Shown here in pieces: positions 1 to 8,955 of a stretch of 64,000 bases of DNA; position 1 is the first letter of the stretch, and the number at the start of each line of letters is the position of its first letter. The DNA is taken from contig JACKFA010000005.1 of assembly GCA_020632715.1 (NCBI GenBank), positions 496,001 through 560,000 of the forward strand. Direction: 5' to 3'. The notes beneath the pieces are model-generated. The model ran no database searches and had not been told where the DNA came from. It was given only the letters and a program-made list of their open reading frames with translations. A program made the position numbers and the translations under genes. The DNA is from Deltaproteobacteria bacterium. Its GTDB lineage: Bacteria > Myxococcota_A > UBA9042 > PHBI01.

Positions 1-1
1 C

Positions 2-3000
2 CGGCTCTGGCTCGTCGACGTCACGAACGTACGCGCGCCGCGCTTCATCGGCGCGGCCGGCGGGATGAAGCTCCCCGAGGGGCACGGCAACGTCCAGGGC
101 GCGTCGCTCCGCGACGACGGCCTGCTCGCGCTCTCCTCCGGATCGGACGTCATCCTGCTCGACCCGCTGCGGCTCACCGAGCCCCCGGCCGGCCCGGACG
201 CCGCCCACCCCGCGCTCGTCGGCATCGTCCGCGGCGCCGGCACCGGCGCGCACCACCAGGGCGCGTCGGAGAGCGGCCTCAACGTCGCCGTCGAGCTCGG
301 GAAGGCGGCGGTCGTCCAGACGGCGCCGCGCGTGCGCTTCGTCGCGTTCCCCGAGGCCCCCGCGGTCGTCGAGCCCGAGGCCCTCGCGGACCTCCAGCCC
401 GAGCAGCGGCGCGCCGCCGTCGCCGAGGTGCTCGCGCAGGAGACCCCCGTCGGCGCCCTGCTCCCGGCGCGCGCGAAGGCCGCGGGGAGCGCGCTCCCGT
501 CGACGCTCTCGCCCGCGCGCCCCGAGGTGCACTACCACGTGCGCGTCGACGCCCCCGGGTCGGCCGGGCGCTCGATCCCCATCGCCCTCGAGAGCCTCGG
601 GCGCTCCGGCGAGCCGCTCGCGGGGCGCGGCCGCGGCTTTGCTGCAGTGCACACCGTCAGCGCCGCGACGCTTTCCGATCTCGGGGGTTCCGGCGTGTGC
701 GATGCAGCAAACCGCCCGCTCCACGCGTGGCGCCTCTCGGACGAGCCCGGCGACCCCGACTACAACGTCTACCTCTCCGACCCGTTCGCCCTCCTCGCCG
801 AGCGGACCACGCCGGACGAGCTCGCGGCCCTGCGCGCGCCGTCGGGCGGCCCGAAGCGCGAGCTCCTCTGGAGTGGTGCTGCCGTGCGCGCGTCCATCGA
901 CCCCGCGGCGGCCGCGGTCCTCCGCCCGTTCGCCGGCGAGGTCGGCCCCGACAAGCGCCTCCGCGTGGGCGTCGCGGCCGCGGTGGCCGCCTACCCCGCC
1001 GACTACGTGCTCGGCCCGAACCCGGCGCCCCTCGGCGACGGCGCCGCCACGCTCCCCGGCACGAGCGGTGCCGTCGCCGCGCACTCGGGCGAGATGAACC
1101 TCGAGGCCGCCGACCTGGCGCTCCCGAGCCCGCGCATGCCGCTCACCTTCGCGCGCTACCTGCGCGGCCAGGACCTCGCCGACGGCCCGCTCGGCCGCGG
1201 CTGGGAGTCGCCGTGGTTCCAGAAGCTCGTGCCGGTGCCGTCGGGCGCGCGCGTGCCGCTCGTCGTCCGCGCGGACGACGACGTCACCATCGCCGAGGCG
1301 CGGGACGTGCTGCTCGTCGACGGCGAGGGCCACGTCATCCGCTTCGCGCGCGCCGAGGGAAGCGCCGCCCCGCCCGAGGTCGCGAGCGATCCGCTCATCG
1401 ACGAGCTCGGCTGGGAGGGCGCCGCCGAGTCCTGGTACCTCCCCGAGCGCGGCGTCTTCGACGTCCTCGCCCGCTTCCGCACCGGCCAGCTCGCGCGCCT
1501 GACGCCCGACGGCACGCAGTACTGGTACGCGGCCGACGGGCGGCTCGAGAAGATCTACGACCGCTACCCCGACAACCGCCACCTCTTCCTCTACGACGAG
1601 CGCGGGCTCCTCGTGCGCGTCGAGGACGAGAGCGTCGCCGCCGACCGCTTCGTCGACCTCGGCTACTACCGCTTCCCCGCCGACCCCCTCTTCCGCGGCG
1701 CCCTCGACGAGCCGACCGGCAACCCGCGCCTCGTCGGGCGCGTGCGGCGGCTGCGCGACCACACCGGCCGCGAGGTGCTCTACGGCTACGACGACGAGGC
1801 GCGCCTGACCTCCGCCCTCGGCCCGGAGATCACGGTCGCCGGGCCCGAGGGCTTCACGGGGCGGCGGCGCACCGAGTACGTCTGGGCCGGGTGCGGCGAG
1901 GGCGCCGCGCTCACCGCGGTCGTCGAGGACACCGCCGGCGGCGAGCCGACGTTCGCGGCCGCCGACCGCGGCGGCGACGAGGGGGACGAGGTCCACGGCG
2001 GCACCGGCGCCGACGGGGCCACCACCATCGCCTTCGGGCAGGCCAACACGGCGGCCGCGCTCGCCTCCGGCGGGCAGGTCGGGGTGACCCTCGCCGACGG
2101 GGCGCAGGCCGACCTCACGCTCGACCGCTTCGGGCGCCCGACGAGCCTCCGCCGGAGCGGGGCCGGCGGGCCGCCGCGCACGACGACGACCACCTGGGAC
2201 GACGACCACCGCCCGACGCGCGTGGAGATGCCGCGCGGGAACGCCCTCGAGCTCGACTACGACGACGCGAGCCCGAACCTGCGCTCGCGCGGGCGGGTCG
2301 TCGCGGTGCGGCGGATCCCCGCCCCCGACGACCCCGACGCCACCGTGCTCACCCGCACGCTGCGCTGGGACGACCGCTACAACCTGCCCTCCGGCGAGCA
2401 GACCGACGAGGACGGGCGCGTCTCCGTCGTGACCCTCGAGGACGGCGGCCGCGACGTGCGCGTCGTCGCCTACGAGGGCGGCTTCGAGGCGGTCACCGAG
2501 CACGACGCGGGCAGCGGGCAGCTCGTGCGGCAGGTCACCCCCGAGGGGGCAGAGCTCACGACGAGCTACGACGGGACGACGGGCTTCGCCGCGACGCAGA
2601 CGCTCGGCGGCGACACGACGACGCTGTCGTACGCGGGCTGCGCGGGGGGCGCCCGGGGGCTCCCCTGCACCGAGACGCCGCCCCGGGGGGCCGCGACGGC
2701 GCGCACCTGGGACGAGACCGGCGCGCTCGTGACGGAGTCGCGGGGCGGCGCGACCACGACGCACAGCTACGACGCCAACGGCCGCGAGGTGCGGACGGCG
2801 ACGGTCGTCGCGACGGGGGTCGAGCGCGTCGAGACGCGGCGCTACGACGCGCACGGCTTCCTCGAGGAGGCGCGTGTGCACGACGTCGAGGTCGGCGGGG
2901 CGACGGCGGACCTCGTGACGGCCTGGGTCCCCGACGCCCGGCGGCGCGTTCGCGAGATCCACCGGCCCGACGGGGCGGTGGTGCAGCTCACCTACGACCA

Positions 3001-6000
3001 CCTCGGGCTCCCGGCGAGCGCGGCGATCGGCCCCGCGGGCGCGCCGGCGGCCGCGACCCACGTCACCCAGAGCTACGAGCGCGACGCCAACGGCAACATC
3101 ACCGCCGTCCACCGCGGGGACGCCGTCGAGACGCGCGCCTACGACGGGCACGACCGCCTCGCCATGACGACCGACGCCATGGGCAGCGCGCGCGCCTTCA
3201 CGTGGTGGGGGAACGGCGCCGAGCGCTCGGTCGTCGTCACGGACGCCGACGACGGCGTCATCGCCCGCCAGTCGACCGACGTCGACGCGCTCGGGAGGCC
3301 GACGAGCGTGCGTGTCGGCGTCTCGTCGGCCGCGGACGCCGTCTGGACGACGACCTGGCCCACCGCCGCCGGCGCGCTCGCGATCGTCCGCACCGGGCCT
3401 ACCGGCGAGACCGTCACGACCACGTTCGACAGCGCGGGGCGCCCCGCGTCGACGGTGAGCCCGGGGCGTGAGGCGCACACCTACGCCCATGACGGGAACG
3501 GCAACCTCGAGACCGACACCGCCCTCGAAGGCGACGCGGCGGCGAGCGTCGGCGCGAGCTTCACCTTCGACGCGCTCGACCACGCGAGCGAGCGTCGCGA
3601 CGCCACCGGCACGCTCGCGGCGACGTTCGAGCCGCGGCTCGACGGCGCCGTCACGGGTCTCCGGGACGGCGCCGGGCGGCGGACGGCGATCCCCGTGTCG
3701 ATCCTCGGGGAGGCGCTCGGGGAGCGGCGCTCGAACGGCGTCGTCGTCGATCGGCCGCGCGACCTCGCGCGACGCGCGGTCGGCGGGAGAGACGCGAGCG
3801 GAGGCGGCCCGGCGCTCGCCTGGGACGCGGCGCGGCGGCTCGTCGGCGCGACCTGGCGCGACGGCAGCACGACGACCTGGGACGGCTTCGACGCCCGCGG
3901 GCTCGCGCAGCACGCGCAGGTCCCGGGCGGCGAGGTCACGACCCTCCACGACGCCGTCGGGCGCACGACGCGCCGCGCGACCCTCTTCGAGGGCGTCGGG
4001 CGCGCCGTGAACACCCACTACGACGCGCTCGGGCGGCTCCGGACGGCCGACTGGCCCGGGGGCGGCGTCGAGGTGACCTACGACCTCCTCGGACCCGCTC
4101 GCAGCGTCGTCTGGGACCTGCCCGGCGGCCCGTACGCGCTCGACGCCACGTGGTATCCGAGCGGGCAGCGCGCGACGCTCGACACGCCGACCGCGAGCGT
4201 CGCCGAGACCCGCGACGCGAGCGGGCGCCTGACCGAGGTCACGGTCGACGACGAGGTCGTCCTCGGCGACGTCGGCTGGGCGACGGCCGACGACATGGGC
4301 GCGTACACGCTCGGCGGCGGGCTCATCGACGTCGAGGTGGTCTACGACGCCCGCAAGCGGCCGCTCATGCGCCGCTACACGCGCGGCGGCGCCGTGCTGG
4401 CCGACGTCCGCTACGCCTGGGACGCCGGCGACCGCCCGCTCGCGCGGCAGCTCGTGCACGCCGCCGGGCGGACCGACCTCTACGCGACCGACGGCGAGCG
4501 CCTGACGCGCGTCGAGCAGGGCGCGCGGCTCGGCCCGGGCTCCGGGGCGCCAGCGTGGACGGTGGCCGCCCCCGCCGGGGTCGCGGGGACCTGGCTGCCC
4601 GGCGACTACGCCCGCGCCTACGTCTACGACGGCGGCGGGCTCGATCTGCGCGAGGCCACCGCGACGAGCGCCGACCCCGCCGGCCCGGCGCCGCCGCCCG
4701 CCGCGGCCGCGCTCGGCGACCCGGACGGGCTCCTCTTCCAGACCACCGTCGACGCGCTCGAGCGGACGCGCGACGCCGCCGGCCACGTGACGCGCACGCG
4801 CCTCTTCCCGCGCCGCCCGGACGCCGCGGACGTCGACCCCGCCGGGGTCCTCGCCACCCTCACCTGGAACGGCGACGACCAGCTCGTGCTGATCGAGCGG
4901 GACGACGGCGTGCGCGTCGCGCTCGACTACGGCGTCGACGGGCTCCTCACCCGCCGGCGCGTCACGTGCCCCGGGGGCGCCGTGCCGTGCACCGCGAGCG
5001 ACCGCGTCTACGTCTGGGATGGGCAGCGGCTCGCCGAGGTCTACCGGCTCGACGCCGGGAACCCCGCGCTCGAAGCGCGGTTCTTCTACGCCGACGGCGA
5101 CGTCCCCGTCGCGGCCGACCTCGACGACGGCGGCGGCGGGCTCGCGCGCCACTGGCTCCTCACCGACGCGATGGGCTCGGTGGTCGCCCTCGCGGACGCG
5201 GGCGGCGAGGTCGTCGAGCGGGCGGACTACGACGCCTTCGGCATGCCGCGCTGGGAGGCGCGCGATGAGGGCGGGCCGCTCGTGGCGCAGGTCGTCCCCG
5301 AGCCCGGCGGGAGCCTACTCGTCGTCATGAGCGAGCCCGTCTTCGCGCCGCTCGCGGGCGGCGGCGGGCCCGGCCTCGCGACGGCGACCGCGCCCCTCGA
5401 CGGCGCGATGACGGTCGACCTCGGGTCGGGGCCGCTCTCGGGGCCCGTGACGTTCGCGCTCGACGCGGGGCTCGCGCCCGGCACGGCGCTCCGCTTCACC
5501 CCGCCCGTGGGCGTCGCGCCCGGGGCGACGCTCGACGTCGCGGCGGGCGCGGTCGTCGACGCCTGGGGGAACCCGGTGGCCGCGCTCTCGCTACCGCTGG
5601 ACGTGGGCAACCCGGTCCTCTACCAGGGGCCGACGGGCTCGACGGCGCCGCCGCGGCGCGCGTGGTCGCCTGCCGGGCTCGCCGTCGGCTTCCACGGGCA
5701 GCTCCACGACGCCGAGAGCGGGCTCCTCTACCTGCGCGCCCGCTGGTACGACGCCTGGACCGGGGCGTTCCTGAGCCAGGATCCCGACGGCTACGCCGAC
5801 GGCCCGAACCTCTACGCCGCCTTCCGCCACGACCCGTCGCGCTTCCGCGACCCGACGGGCCGCAACATCCTCCGCGCCCTCGCGCGCGGCCTCGGACGCG
5901 CCTGGGAGGTCCTCCGCGGGACGAGCGAGGGAGCGGCCCGCGTCGCGCCCCGCGCCGCCGAGGCCGTGGCGCGCAACGTCGCGTCCGACACCGTCATCAT

Positions 6001-6568
6001 CGAGCTCGGCACGGTCGTCGGCCAGGTGCGACGCGCCCAGCCGAGCGCTTACGTCATCCCCGGCTTCGGGAGGCCCACGGACATCGCGCGGGTCCTGACG
6101 AAGGACGGCGCCCGCCAGATCGCCGAGAACATCCTCACGAACGCGACCTTCGTGGAGCACTACCGACGGGCCGTGGCGCTCGCCGAGGTGAGCCCGCTGC
6201 TGCGGCGGCGAGCGCTCTTCGGCCTCATCCGCGACATGGGCGCGGGGATCTACACGCGGGCGCGGTTCCCGGCGCACCTCTTCCGGAGCGGCTACGACGC
6301 CCAGAACGTCGTGCGCACCGCCGGCCGCGGCGAGCGGCTCTTCATCGACATGGCCGCGATCCGCCGCTTCGTGCGCGGCGCCGACGAGACCGCGCGGCTC
6401 CCCGGCGAGCTCGCGCACGACCTCATCGCGCAGCAGGTGATCCGCCGCTTCGGCGACGCGATCCCCTACGTGGACGAGGGCTTCGGCGGCTTCGCGACCG
6501 CCCTCACCCACCACCTCGACGACCTCGTCCCCACGTTGCTCGAGAACCTGCCGAGGAGTCTGCCATGA
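2..6568 (+). CDS. RHS-repeat protein, 5' end outside the window
   Basis: Large RHS/YD-repeat protein, probably secreted or surface-exposed. The frame is open from base 2, and the residues before the first ATG (base 65) read like an LVIVD-type repeat, so the true start lies upstream. Numbering from the ATG at 65: a DUF6531-like entry domain at about 340-450, tens of YD/RHS repeats to about 1680, a beta-sandwich insertion at about 1735-1845, the RHS-associated core at about 1876-1932 (YLRARWYD, SQDPDGY, NLYAAF), and a unique tail at 1933-2167. RHS cores usually precede a variable tail that is often a toxin, but I recognise no catalytic motif here. No small immunity-like gene follows. The stop overlaps the next start by ATGA, so the giant protein downstream is its likely partner. 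Family call firm; function of the tail unknown. Confidence 0.9.
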   Translation, partial: RLWLVDVTNVRAPRFIGAAGGMKLPEGHGNVQGASLRDDGLLALSSGSDVILLDPLRLTEPPAGPDAAHPALVGIVRGAGTGAHHQGASESGLNVAVELGKAAVVQTAPRVRFVAFPEAPAVVEPEALADLQPEQRRAAVAEVLAQETPVGALLPARAKAAGSALPSTLSPARPEVHYHVRVDAPGSAGRSIPIALESLGRSGEPLAGRGRGFAAVHTVSAATLSDLGGSGVCDAANRPLHAWRLSDEPGDPDYNVYLSDPFALLAERTTPDELAALRAPSGGPKRELLWSGAAVRASIDPAAAAVLRPFAGEVGPDKRLRVGVAAAVAAYPADYVLGPNPAPLGDGAATLPGTSGAVAAHSGEMNLEAADLALPSPRMPLTFARYLRGQDLADGPLGRGWESPWFQKLVPVPSGARVPLVVRADDDVTIAEARDVLLVDGEGHVIRFARAEGSAAPPEVASDPLIDELGWEGAAESWYLPERGVFDVLARFRTGQLARLTPDGTQYWYAADGRLEKIYDRYPDNRHLFLYDERGLLVRVEDESVAADRFVDLGYYRFPADPLFRGALDEPTGNPRLVGRVRRLRDHTGREVLYGYDDEARLTSALGPEITVAGPEGFTGRRRTEYVWAGCGEGAALTAVVEDTAGGEPTFAAADRGGDEGDEVHGGTGADGATTIAFGQANTAAALASGGQVGVTLADGAQADLTLDRFGRPTSLRRSGAGGPPRTTTTTWDDDHRPTRVEMPRGNALELDYDDASPNLRSRGRVVAVRRIPAPDDPDATVLTRTLRWDDRYNLPSGEQTDEDGRVSVVTLEDGGRDVRVVAYEGGFEAVTEHDAGSGQLVRQVTPEGAELTTSYDGTTGFAATQTLGGDTTTLSYAGCAGGARGLPCTETPPRGAATARTWDETGALVTESRGGATTTHSYDANGREVRTATVVATGVERVETRRYDAHGFLEEARVHDVEVGGATADLVTAWVPDARRRVREIHRPDGAVVQLTYDHLGLPASAAIGPAGAPAAATHVTQSYERDANGNITAVHRGDAVETRAYDGHDRLAMTTDAMGSARAFTWWGNGAERSVVVTDADDGVIARQSTDVDALGRPTSVRVGVSSAADAVWTTTWPTAAGALAIVRTGPTGETVTTTFDSAGRPASTVSPGREAHTYAHDGNGNLETDTALEGDAAASVGASFTFDALDHASERRDATGTLAATFEPRLDGAVTGLRDGAGRRTAIPVSILGEALGERRSNGVVVDRPRDLARRAVGGRDASGGGPALAWDAARRLVGATWRDGSTTTWDGFDARGLAQHAQVPGGEVTTLHDAVGRTTRRATLFEGVGRAVNTHYDALGRLRTADWPGGGVEVTYDLLGPARSVVWDLPGGPYALDATWYPSGQRATLDTPTASVAETRDASGRLTEVTVDDEVVLGDVGWATADDMGAYTLGGGLIDVEVVYDARKRPLMRRYTRGGAVLADVRYAWDAGDRPLARQLVHAAGRTDLYATDGERLTRVEQGARLGPGSGAPAWTVAAPAGVAGTWLPGDYARAYVYDGGGLDLREATATSADPAGPAPPPAAAALGDPDGLLFQTTVDALERTRDAAGHVTRTRLFPRRPDAADVDPAGVLATLTWNGDDQLVLIERDDGVRVALDYGVDGLLTRRRVTCPGGAVPCTASDRVYVWDGQRLAEVYRLDAGNPALEARFFYADGDVPVAADLDDGGGGLARHWLLTDAMGSVVALADAGGEVVERADYDAFGMPRWEARDEGGPLVAQVVPEPGGSLLVVMSEPVFAPLAGGGGPGLATATAPLDGAMTVDLGSGPLSGPVTFALDAGLAPGTALRFTPPVGVAPGATLDVAAGAVVDAWGNPVAALSLPLDVGNPVLYQGPTGSTAPPRRAWSPAGLAVGFHGQLHDAESGLLYLRARWYDAWTGAFLSQDPDGYADGPNLYAAFRHDPSRFRDPTGRNILRALARGLGRAWEVLRGTSEGAARVAPRAAEAVARNVASDTVIIELGTVVGQVRRAQPSAYVIPGFGRPTDIARVLTKDGARQIAENILTNATFVEHYRRAVALAEVSPLLRRRALFGLIRDMGAGIYTRARFPAHLFRSGYDAQNVVRTAGRGERLFIDMAAIRRFVRGADETARLPGELAHDLIAQQVIRRFGDAIPYVDEGFGGFATALTHHLDDLVPTLLENLPRSLP

Positions 6569-8955
6569 AGGCCCTGTCCTCCCTCCTCCTCGCGGCGACG
6601 CTGCTCGCCGCCACCTCGGCGCGCGCCGCCGAGCCGCCGACCGCGGGCGGCGCCTACGCCTCCGTCGCCGACGGGCTCGCCACCGCCACCTACCGCGTCG
6701 TCGGGGTCGAGCTCCGCGTCGCCCCCGAGACCGTCGCCGTGCCGCGCGGGCTCGCCGGCTCCGTGCGGGTCGACGTCGTCACGGGCAGCGGGGCCGAGAG
6801 CGCCGCCACGCGCGCGCTCGCCGCCGGCGCCCACGTCGAGGCGACGCTCCGCGGGCCCTCCTTCCCCGCCCAGCGCGTCGTCGGCGCCCCGAACGCGCCG
6901 CTCCTCCTGCCGCCGCTCCCGCTCTCCGGCGACTACGCGCTCGACGGGATCCGCCTCGTCGACACCGCGACCGGCGAGACGCGCCTCGAGGGCTCCCCGC
7001 CGAGCGTGCCGGTGACGGTCTTCGACGAGGTGCTCGTGGCGCGCGTCACCTCGCGCCCGCTGACGCTCGACGAGATCGAGGCCCTCGACATCGCCATCGA
7101 CGCGTCGAGCTTCGGCGCGACCGAGTTCGAGGTCGCCTTCGTCATCGACGGCGAGCAGATCCCCGTCCACTTCCCCGTCGTCTCCCCGCGCTTCGACGAG
7201 GCCACCGAGATCGTCCCGGCCGCCGAGCTCGACGAGCTCCTCGCCCAGGCCGAGGCGATGAACGCGCTCCTCGCCGAGAAGGCCGCCCTCCCGCCCGAGC
7301 TCATGGGCGAGAAGCTCGACGTGCAGGTCCAGGGCGTCATCTTCCAGAAGGTCGACAGCGGCGGCGACGACGACCAGCGCAACCTCCCCGGCGTCCCCGG
7401 CCTCCTCGTGATCCCCGGCCACATCGGCTTCCTCCACCAGTTCTTCTCGGTGCAGGTCTACGTCCAGAACGCGGCGCCCGCGGGCTCCGGCCTCTCCCTC
7501 CACGGCCTCACCGCCGCCCTCTCGCTCCCGCCCGGCCGCGACCTCGTCCCCGGCACCGACGACGCCCCCGGCGACGACCCGCTCCGCATGGCCCGCGTCG
7601 GCCCCGAGCGCCTCGTGCAGCGCGTCGTCCCCATCCGGAGCCTCGGCCCCGACGGCGTCGCCGGCAGCGCCGACGACGGCGTGCGCCTCATGCCCGGCGA
7701 GACCGGCCAGGGCGAGCTCCTCGTCGAGGGGCTCCGCGAGGGCCTCCACCGCCTCGACGTGCGCCTCGGCGCCACCCTCGACGGGCTCGCCGCCGGCGAG
7801 GTCGCCATCGAGGGGGACGTCGCCGGGAGCGTGCTCGTCCGGAACCCGCGCTTCTCCATCGTCTTCGCCCACCCGCGCACCATCCGCGCCGACGAGCCCT
7901 ACGAGGCCGCCGTCACGGTGCTCAACACCGGCGACACCGTCGCGAACCTCGCGAGCGTGACCCTCGCCCGCGGCAGCATCGCCGGCGCCACGCTCGTCGG
8001 CGACGAGACCGTCACCCTCGGGGACCTCGCCCCCGGCGAGAGCGCGACCGCCACCTTCGAGCTCGTCGCGCGGAAGACGGGCTACGTCACGTTCTCGAAC
8101 CTCACCGGCGACGACGAGGTCACGGGCTCCTTCGACCTCCGCATGGGGGTCGACGAGCGCGGCGTCGCCTTGTCCCCCGCGGCCATCGGCTACCCGGACC
8201 ACGTCGACGCCCTCCCCGAGAGCGTGCGCCGCGCCGCGAACCGCGTCCTCGGGCAGGCGCTCTCCGTCGCGACCGCGCCGCAGCTCCCGCCGGGCGTCGC
8301 GGGCGTCGACCGCGCGACCGTCCTCGCCCGCGTGCTGGAGCTCGCCGAGGCCGGGCAGCGCCTCGAGCTCGGCGACGCCGCGGGCCGCGTGGTCGCCGAC
8401 CTCCTCCTCGACTGGCAGGGCGGCCGCCGCGACAGCGCCGGCTTCGACCAGATCCTCCGCGAGACCGACGCCGGGCGCCTCCTCCGCGACGCCGTCACCG
8501 CCGCGCTCGAGGCCGGCGACGAACCCGCCGACACCGACGCCGACGCGCGCCTCGCCCTCCGCGCCGCCGATCTCGCCGGCCGCCACGAGCCCTGGCGCGT
8601 CCTGGCCGCGAGCGAGGCCGGGATCGCCCCGCGGCCTCGCCCGCCTCGGGCAGGAGGCGCGCGTCGCCGACAGCGACGTCCCGGGCGCCATGGGGTACGC
8701 CGGGGCGCGCGGCGCCTGGCTCGTCGCCCGCCCGAGAGGCCGCCGACGCCGGCCCGGACACGCTCCGCTGGGACGCCCCCGCCGGGCACGCCGCGGGCGC
8801 GGTCTCCGCCCTCACGCTCGGCGCGGACGGCGCCGGCGCCCTCGTCCGCTGGGCGCTCCCCGCCGAGAGCGCCGCCGTGTGCTACCGCGCGGACGCCGGC
8901 AGCGCCGCGCTCGCGGTCGACCGGGGCTGCGACGGCGCGAGCGACGGCGCGCTGA
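6565..8955 (+). CDS. Giant secreted multi-domain protein, 5' section (frameshifted)
   Basis: N-terminal part of a giant secreted protein. A signal peptide covers residues 1-21 (MKALSS, hydrophobic run, ARA|AE). Beta-rich extracellular sequence follows, with a CARDB/NEW3-like domain at about 430-515. The start overlaps the RHS stop (ATGA). The in-frame sequence is convincing only to base 8628. From 8630 the coding sense continues in the next frame to 8734, and from 8736 in the third frame to 18464. The tail of this open frame (8629-8955) is arginine/proline-rich shadow sequence. Both shifts are explained by one extra base each: a C in the C-run at 8627-8630, and the A at 8735. I read this as one gene with the next entry, about 3,965 residues when corrected. 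Sequencing or assembly error is more likely than real decay. Confidence 0.8.
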   Translation: MKALSSLLLAATLLAATSARAAEPPTAGGAYASVADGLATATYRVVGVELRVAPETVAVPRGLAGSVRVDVVTGSGAESAATRALAAGAHVEATLRGPSFPAQRVVGAPNAPLLLPPLPLSGDYALDGIRLVDTATGETRLEGSPPSVPVTVFDEVLVARVTSRPLTLDEIEALDIAIDASSFGATEFEVAFVIDGEQIPVHFPVVSPRFDEATEIVPAAELDELLAQAEAMNALLAEKAALPPELMGEKLDVQVQGVIFQKVDSGGDDDQRNLPGVPGLLVIPGHIGFLHQFFSVQVYVQNAAPAGSGLSLHGLTAALSLPPGRDLVPGTDDAPGDDPLRMARVGPERLVQRVVPIRSLGPDGVAGSADDGVRLMPGETGQGELLVEGLREGLHRLDVRLGATLDGLAAGEVAIEGDVAGSVLVRNPRFSIVFAHPRTIRADEPYEAAVTVLNTGDTVANLASVTLARGSIAGATLVGDETVTLGDLAPGESATATFELVARKTGYVTFSNLTGDDEVTGSFDLRMGVDERGVALSPAAIGYPDHVDALPESVRRAANRVLGQALSVATAPQLPPGVAGVDRATVLARVLELAEAGQRLELGDAAGRVVADLLLDWQGGRRDSAGFDQILRETDAGRLLRDAVTAALEAGDEPADTDADARLALRAADLAGRHEPWRVLAASEAGIAPRPRPPRAGGARRRQRRPGRHGVRRGARRLARRPPERPPTPARTRSAGTPPPGTPRARSPPSRSARTAPAPSSAGRSPPRAPPCATARTPAAPRSRSTGAATARATAR

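Noticed and set aside
6565..8955. A small immunity gene expected directly after the RHS gene
   Set aside because: The sequence after the RHS stop encodes the signal peptide and start of the giant secreted protein, not a short cytoplasmic protein.
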